Positions 57,164-64,000 of a DNA stretch of 64,000 nucleotides are shown piece by piece. Positions within the stretch are counted from its first letter, which is position 1; every line of letters begins with the position of its first letter. Both the position numbers and the translations under genes were made by a program. This DNA comes from Cryptomeria japonica. Lineage: Eukaryota > Streptophyta > Pinopsida > Cupressales > Cupressaceae. Location: assembly GCF_030272615.1 (NCBI RefSeq), contig NC_081412.1, forward strand, positions 670,864,852 through 670,928,851, written 5' to 3'. A model generated the notes under the pieces. That model ran no database searches. It saw only the letters and a list, made by a program, of their open reading frames with translations, and was not told the origin of the DNA.

Positions 57164-59603
57164 TGTTGGAAGTGGAAACACTCTGAGAGGGGGGGGGGTG
57201 AATCAGAGTGTTACAAATTTTAACAAGATATACTTTTATGAACTTGACAATTTTAATTCACAAAATACACAGATGACTGAGACTTAACACCTTGATGAAA
57301 TACATTAATGAAGCATGAAATAAACAATAGAATCAACTGAAACACTTGATTCAGACTTTTCAAAATTAAGAAAGGTATTGAATTTTGTTTTTACACAAAC
57401 ATGAAACATCTAAATGAGTACTTCAAATATTGCATTACATAAACTCAACAAAACAGAGTATGACATAAAGAGAGCTAAAGATATGACGTATCAGAGCATA
57501 AACTAGTAAAACAAAATGAGACAAGACAATGCACATAACACCATAGTTTTCATGAGTGGAAAACCCTCCTGGGGTAGAAAAACCACTCGGTAAGATCCCT
57601 TATATTAATTCAAAGAGCACCAACTCAGTTCACAAGATTTAGAAACCACAAGGCCTCAAGGAGCACCAACCCCTCTTCTTATCCAATAAATATTTCAACT
57701 CGAGCTACAGCCACTGGTGATTTTATGCATGCACTTAAATCTTGCAGTCACAAAACCATCAGGGATTGGAGCGAGAATATTTTACCAGTCTGTACAAATG
57801 ATTCTTTCTAAAAAATTTTGCAATAATATTCTTCAAGGATGAAATCAACACTATCAGAGAGAAAAATTCAATCTCTGAACAAAATAATTTCAAACAATAA
57901 AACCTCATGTACTCTGCAACAAAACAGAGTATTGATTCTCAAAACCCTCGACTATCTCTGGTAAACTACAGCACTTCTTTTCTTTTTAACAAATGCTGTG
58001 TCTTTCACTTTATTCACACTGCTCTCTCTCTGTTTTTCCTCATCTAAACTGTTCTGTATAAAAACTGTTTTATACCCAAACAAAACACCACATGTTCTTC
58101 CAGAATAACCCTCGTATAGGGTTACCAATAACTTTACAGGAATTGCAAACTCAACATCAAATAACCGTTTTTAACTGTGCAACGGAAAGGGAAGAAACTG
58201 AAGATGCTTGATTTCCCAGTCATGAAAAACAAAAATAAAGCATGAACATTTTCCTTATTTTCATTTTGCATAACTGAAAAAAAAATTGATTCGAAACAAA
58301 AATCTAAATCTTTTAATCATGTGATCAAGAAAAATACCTGTTAAACGTAAACTTAACCAAACAAACTAACCAGCCAACCATTAAGCTCCTGGTTAAGACC
58401 ATTTTTGCTTCATTCTTTTTAACTGAACAAACTGATTCGAGCTCCTTAGCGGTGGCTACGTCTCTCATGGCGTTACGGTTTGTGACGGACGCCAAACAAG
58501 TTCAAAAGTAAAATGAAACTCAAAACATCTCTCGAAAACCTTTTAACCTGTCGGTCACAGAAATGTATTTTGCAGTATATGTTGTTTGTCCGTAGATAAA
58601 TTAAACATGATTTAAACCAAAGATGTTGTTTCAAGAAATGCCAAGTCAGGCTATTCACTGCATCCGTGTCACCCGTCTGGCTCGAGAGAGAGATGTTTTA
58701 AACACATAACACGTCAGCCAAGTCAAAGTGTCCGTGTCACTAAACTGGCCCATGAGAAGGACATCTTAAATGAATAACCACATGCTTATTAAAAACACAG
58801 CTTCCCTTTTTATACTTTCTTGTCATCGAGGACAAACGTACCAAAGAGCAACAAACTCCCCCTTTGTCCTTGATGGCAAAAAAAGAAAAAAAACTTAAAC
58901 CATCATTGCCATGAAATATGTCATCAACTGAAAGGACCAAAATCAATGTAAGGAGTTCCACTGTCAACAAATGCAATATATACAATCAACACTGAACCTT
59001 GTCATATGCAAACCTGTAAGGAAAAACAACATCCTCTGAACCTGTAATATGCAATTCTGTAAAGAATAAATACTGTCAGAATAATGAACTCCCAATCTGA
59101 TCTGTATCAAACAAGAGTACCAAACTGTAATACCCAAATAAAAAAATGCCTTATGCCACTGTAATGAAATTCCAATGCCTGAAAAGTCAATTGTCACTGT
59201 AATATCACTGTAATATCAAAAATGCCAATGCCAATAAAATGCAAAGTCTGAAATGCAAAGTCTGTAAAGTCTATAATGCCAATCAAAAATGAATGCCAAT
59301 ATGTGAAATGCCAATATCCAATGTCACTGTCAAAAAAATGAAATACCAATGTCACTGTTCACTGTTGCACTGAAAAATGAATACCAATATGTGAAATGCC
59401 AATATCCAATGTCACTGTCAAAAAAAATGAAATACCAATGTCACTGTTCACTGTTGCACTGAATGTACTGAATACTAATATGAATACCTATGTCACTCAC
59501 TGTTGCACTGAATACCAATATGAAACTGTGAATACCAATTTCTCCCCCTTTTTTTTACTTTTTTTTAAAAAACACAAGGACAAAAGGATAGAACAGAGCA
59601 ACA
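57164..59603 (-). repeat. Shared LTR: 5' LTR of copy 1 and 3' LTR of copy 2
   Basis: 2440 bp, same ends as 49850-52275. The extra 14 bp are a duplicated AAATGCAAAGTCTG near 59250. It carries the same TATA box (58805-58814) and the same 88-bp duplication (59289-59464). It directly joins a PBS on the left and a PPT plus RNase H on the right, so it serves both copies. Confidence 0.93.
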
Positions 59604-62600
59604 CTCCCCCTCAAAGTATGCTTTAGGTGGAGACAAGAGCAGATTGAGAAAATACTCCCAATCTATCCCTTAACCATTCAAAGACTTCTTTAGACAACGC
59701 TTTTGTAAAAATATCAGCAACTTGGGCTTGTGAAGGAACAAACACTAATTGAAACTCATTAGCCAACACCTGATCTCGTAGAAAATGGAGTTTAATGGCA
59801 ACATGTTTAGTGCGAGAGTGCATAATAGGATTTTTTGAAAGATCAATTGCACTAGTATTGTCACAATAGATTGAAATGGGCTTAATAGTAGAAATGCCCA
59901 TATCAGTAATTTGATGAGACATCCATATCAGTTGTGTGCAACATGCAGTGGCTGCTATATATTCTGACTCTGCGGTGGACAGAGTGACACAATCTTGCTT
60001 TTTACTGTGCCAAGCAACAAGACAATCACCAAGAAAGAAGGCAGCTCCATTGGTGCTTTTACGATCATCTAGACAACCGGCCCAATCAGAATCAGTGAAG
60101 CCAACAAGAGTGAAGTCATTATTACGGGGATACCAAAGACCATAATCTAGAGTGCCTTGAACATATCTAAAGATTCGTTTTACAGCATTCAAATGAGATT
60201 GTTTAGGTGCAGATTGAAAGCGAGAGACTAGACATATTGCAAACATTAAATCTGGTCGAGATGCAGTTAAATATAATAGACTTCCTATCATTGACCTGTA
60301 CTCAGATTGATTTACTGCACGTGAGTAATCAGATTTGGTCAATTTATAGCCTATTTCCATTGGAGTGCTAACTGGTTTACAATCTGCCATATTAAATTTT
60401 CTAATCATCTGTTTGGCATATTTGGTTTGTGACAAGAAGATACCTTGCTGAAGTTGTAACACTTGAAGACCAAGAAAGAAATTCAGTTCCCCAAACATTG
60501 ACATTTCAAACTCAGATTCCATGATTTTAGAGAACTTTTTGGATAAAGAGTCATTATTACAGCCAAAAATGATATCATCTACATATATCACAACCAATAG
60601 GACATCATTACCTTCGATTTTAACATATAAGTTGCTATCTACAGCACCTCTAGTGAATCCATTTTCTCTAAGATGATTATCCAGTCTAGAGTACCAAGCT
60701 CTTGGAGTCTGTTTAAGGCCATAGAGTGCTTTCTTTAATCTGTATACACAATCAGATTTGTCTGCAACTTCAAAACCTTCCGGCTGTTCCATATAAACTT
60801 CTTCATCAAGATAACCATTCAGAAAGGCAGTTTTGACATCCATCTGGTAAACTTTAAATTTTTTATGGCAAGAGTATGCAAGAAAAATTCTGATTGATTC
60901 TAATCTAGCTACTGGTGCGAATGTTTCTCCAAAATCTATTCCTTCCTGCTGAGCATAACCTTTACAAATAAAACGAGCTTTATTTCTAACAACCTTCCCA
61001 GATTCATCAAGCTTATTTCTAAAGATCCATTTGCCTCCTATCACATTCTTATCATCTGGCCTAGGTACTAACTCCCAAGTTTGATTTTTCTCTATTTGAC
61101 TGATTTCATCTTTCATTGCATTTAACCAACATTCATCAGATAAAGCATCAGAAACATTTTTGGGTTCGAAATCAGTTACCAAACAAAAATGTTCAGCCAG
61201 TTGAGCTTGTTCAGTTGTTTTTGCCCTTCTTCTAGTCAAAATACCTGCATCTATATTGCCAATAACTTGACTTTGAGGATGTCTCTTTGTTATAATTTTT
61301 GAGGGTGTATAATGGAGAATACCTGTCTCTGCATTTGAATTCTCTGTATTTTCTTCATCAGAACTTGATGAACATATTTCATTTTTCTTTTCTGTTTCTG
61401 CAGGTTTAGGAACTTGATCAACCTTTGTTAAAGTAGTTTCCTCTTCCTCAATATCCTGCACATCATTACTTAACAAAAATTGTTCATCAAACCTTACATT
61501 TATTGTTTCAACAATTTTATTCAGTCTATTATTGAAACATCTATAGGCTTTGCTATGAGTAGAGTATCCAAGAAAGATACCCTCATCAGTTTTAGCCTCA
61601 AAATTTCTTAGATTTTCTTCATCTCTTTTTAGATAACATTTGACACCAAAAATTTTGAAATATTTGATAGAAGCAGCTTTTCAATACCAAAGTTCATAAG
61701 GAGTAAAGGTAGATTTTACCCTGATTTGAACACGATTCAAAATGTAAACAGCTGTATGTACAACTTCTTTCCAATACCTGTCTGGTAGATTTGCCTCATT
61801 AAGCATTGTGCGAGCCATTTCTTTGACTGTTCTATTTTTTCTCTCAACTACTCCATTTTGTTGAGGTGTACGAGTAGTAGCATATCGTCTCTTAATACCA
61901 TGTCTTTCACAGTAATCAATGAATTCTTGTGAAGTGAATTCACCACCCTTGTCTGATCTTAAGCATTTCAATTTTAGATCAGATTCTCGTTCAACCATTT
62001 TTCTGAAAATCTTAAATCTATCAAAAGCTTCGGATTTGTGTTTGAGGAAAGTGACCCATACCATTCTGGTATAGTCATCAACAAAAAGCATAAAATATTT
62101 TTCACCATTTATTGACTGTGTCCTTGTAGGACCACATAAGTCTGTGTGTACAAGCTGTAATGGTCTAGTAGAAGAATGTTCTTTAGATTTGAAAGACACT
62201 TTTGTTTTCTTTCCTTTCAGACATGCTTTACAAACTGAATTGAATGGTTTACTCAAAATAGGCAAACCTCTAACATTCTGATTTTTACTGATTCTAACCA
62301 GATTGTCAAAATTTATATGTCCTAGGCGTTTATGCCATAACCAATTTTCTTCTATTTGACCCATAAGACAAATGCCTTCATTATTCTCATAATTAGTGGA
62401 ATCAAGCAAACTGTAGACATTGCCAATTGTTCTCAAACCAGCAGCAACAGTTTTACCAGATTTATTTTTGATAGTACAATCTTGAGAGCTAAAAGATACA
62501 CTGTAACCACTATCACAAATTTGACTGACACTCAATAAATTGTGCTTTAACCCTTCAAAAAAGTACACATCATGAATAGGAGTATCATCATTTAGCAGTA

Positions 62601-64000
62601 ATGTACCTTTACCTCGTACATAAGCTCCTGAATTATCCCCAAAGCGTACAAAGCCACCATTAAAGTCTTCAAGATGCAGAAATTTATTTCTATCTCCTGT
62701 CATATGGTGTGAACAGCCACTGTCCAACACCCATAAAGATTTCTTATTTGAGAGAAGTGCAGTTTGCACTATCATTGATTGCTCAATACCAAATACAAAC
62801 TTAGGTTTCCATATTTTATTAGGGCTTGCATTTGTTTTGCACTGTATAGTAGTATGCCCAAAAGTGTTAAACTTATTACACTTTACTGTGTTTGGAAAAT
62901 CATATCCTTGATTGAAACCAAACATAGGAGATCTTTGTTGCAGAAATATGCAAGTATTAACCTTATGACCAAACCTATTGCAATAGAAACAGTATCCATG
63001 AAAAAAACCAAACCTAAAAGGTTTTGTTCTGTTATAAGTCTGAAATGATTTTCTAGTTGCAGGCTTAGTGTTCTGTCTTGATGACTCAGCTTTATCAAAC
63101 CCTAAACCAGCCAAATCTTTATGCAACTTCTGCTTGCTCAAGATATCATTTAGATGTATTGTACTTTCATACTGTTCAATTTGTTTTTTAAGTTTTGTGG
63201 ACTGTTGTTCTAATGTTTCAATTTTCTTTTCTCTTTCTTCAAGAAGGGACTTCAAGTTTGAAGTCACTAAATTTGCATCATTCAACTCGATCGACTTGTA
63301 AAATCTGATTTGAATTTTCATGTGAAGCTACAAGTTTCTTTAACCTCTTTATTTCTTTTAAAGCACAAAGCAATTCTCCTTCAAGATCAATTTCTCCTTG
63401 ATCTAAATCTTCAAATTCATTTTTTTTGCTAGTTACATCTTCTAATTCTGCCATAAATAGAGTTTCATCACCTTCACAAGGTGAATCATCTGATTCATTT
63501 CCAGAGTCTTCTTTAGTAAAAAGACTCTTCTTTTTCTTGAAGGTATTAAATCTCCTTTTAGGATTCCACATTTTCTTTTTGTAGAATTTTTCTGGTTTTT
63601 CCTCTTCATTGTTTTGATCACTTAGAGGACATTGGGTAGCAAAGTGTCCAGCTTTGCCACAATTAAAGCACTTAAAAGGTAATTTGCCCTTATATTTCTT
63701 TTTTAGTTTTCTAACAAAAAGGGCTTCTATAGCATCTGAAAGTTCAGATTCACTATTAAGTTCTTCTTTCTTTTCTACTTTAAAAGCTGTTTCTTTTGAA
63801 GAAGAAGGATTATTACCTATCCTCATCTCATAGGCAGTAAGAATGCTTTGTAGGTTATCAAGTATCATTGTAGAAAAACTTTTCTTTTCTTCTAAGGTTG
63901 AAACCTTAGTTTCAAACTTGGGTAACAAGGTTCTAATCACTTTATTGACAACTTCCTTTTCTTCACCCTCTTCACCAAGACCCTTTCTCGAATTTACTAT
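59604..64000 (-). mobile_element. Copia element, copy 2 internal region, cut by the window end
   Basis: PPT at 59604-59615, then pol and gag collinear with copy 1 and about 99% similar by eye. By comparison with copy 1 about 490 bp of internal sequence and the third LTR lie beyond the window. Confidence 0.93.
59623..64000 (-). pseudogene. gag-pol: Copia gag-pol polyprotein, copy 2 (partial)
   Basis: Same domains as copy 1, from the middle of UBN2 Gag at the window edge to the RNase H end at 59623. RT and RNase H are intact here, with YVDD and AESEY present. Two lesions absent from copy 1: TGA at 61681-61683 after ...TPYELWY (GGA in copy 1), just past the integrase core, and a 4-bp duplication TCGA at 63287-63294 in the coiled-coil part of Gag, which shifts the frame. 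The open frame continues to base 64000, so the start is not visible. The third knuckle has the same Cys to Phe change as copy 1. Confidence 0.93.

Larger units (their letters stand above)
49850..59603 (-). mobile_element. Sirevirus-like Copia element, copy 1 of a tandem pair
   Basis: LTR 49850-52275, PPT, pol-gag on the minus strand, PBS, LTR 57164-59603. The internal region is 4888 bp. The LTRs differ at roughly 1% of positions plus one 14-bp step, so the insertion is young. The initiator-Met PBS, a GAGGGGGAG polypurine tract, LTRs of 2.4 kb, a long Gag with coiled coil and several knuckles, and the RT sequence type point to the Sirevirus/Maximus side of Copia; this is inference. There is no extra env-like ORF between pol and the PPT, where only about 20 bases remain. 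Confidence 0.92.

Overview
The window looks like intergenic chromatin from a large, transposon-rich plant nuclear genome. A gymnosperm such as a conifer is my inference, from nesting depth, AT-richness, and the mix of long-LTR Copia, Ty3/gypsy and CACTA sequences with no ordinary single-copy gene. I found no tRNA, rRNA, CRISPR or prokaryotic feature. Almost everything supportable is a transposable element or its debris, nested up to three levels deep.

Layout. 1-5.5 kb: gypsy-type debris: a plus-strand LTR (226-1240), a minus-strand gag pseudogene with an initiator-Met primer binding site (1249-2327), and a minus-strand LTR of the same style as the first (4441-5454). 5.7-7.1 kb: a diverged tandem repeat of about 440-456 bp. 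8.7-11.6 kb: a decayed ORF of an unknown family, split by a solo LTR (9427-10603). A related decayed ORF lies at 43.7-46.7 kb. 11.6-14.7 kb: Copia RT/RNase H pseudogene, several polypurine tracts, and a 3' LTR (13627-14743) that truncates a minus-strand CACTA Tnp2 transposase gene.

The central object is at 16.6-40.5 kb. The Tnp2 gene is cut in one codon run: its 3' half lies at 14744-16641 and its 5' half at 40469-41682. Between them is a 23.8-kb insertion with imperfect terminal inverted repeats (22 of 26 matching) and a 4-bp target duplication (CTTA/CTCA). It carries two convergent multi-exon genes. One is a plus-strand transposase-like gene (24634-35350) with motifs QNEVQS, ISDD, SDNCTAQFKN and HGKGESDGAG. 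The other is a minus-strand gene of unknown function (37319-39918). Arrays of a CGTACG-cored motif at an exact 29-bp spacing lie near the right end and in the left part. I regard this as a giant two-gene DNA transposon, probably undescribed.

That transposon was itself hit. A gag-only LTR retrotransposon (26379-34168, perfect 5-bp duplication AAGTG) sits exactly in the codons for the ISDD motif of its transposase. The 19-24 kb part is expanded by TA and CT microsatellites, four 0.8-kb tandem units and an almost pure 0.8-kb polypyrimidine tract.

49.85 kb to the end: a young minus-strand Copia (Sirevirus-like) tandem, LTR-internal-LTR-internal, with the middle LTR shared; the second internal region runs off the window. 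Both copies are recently disabled by different lesions. Many nonsense codons in unrelated families here read as CGA to TGA changes, as expected from decay of methylated CpG.
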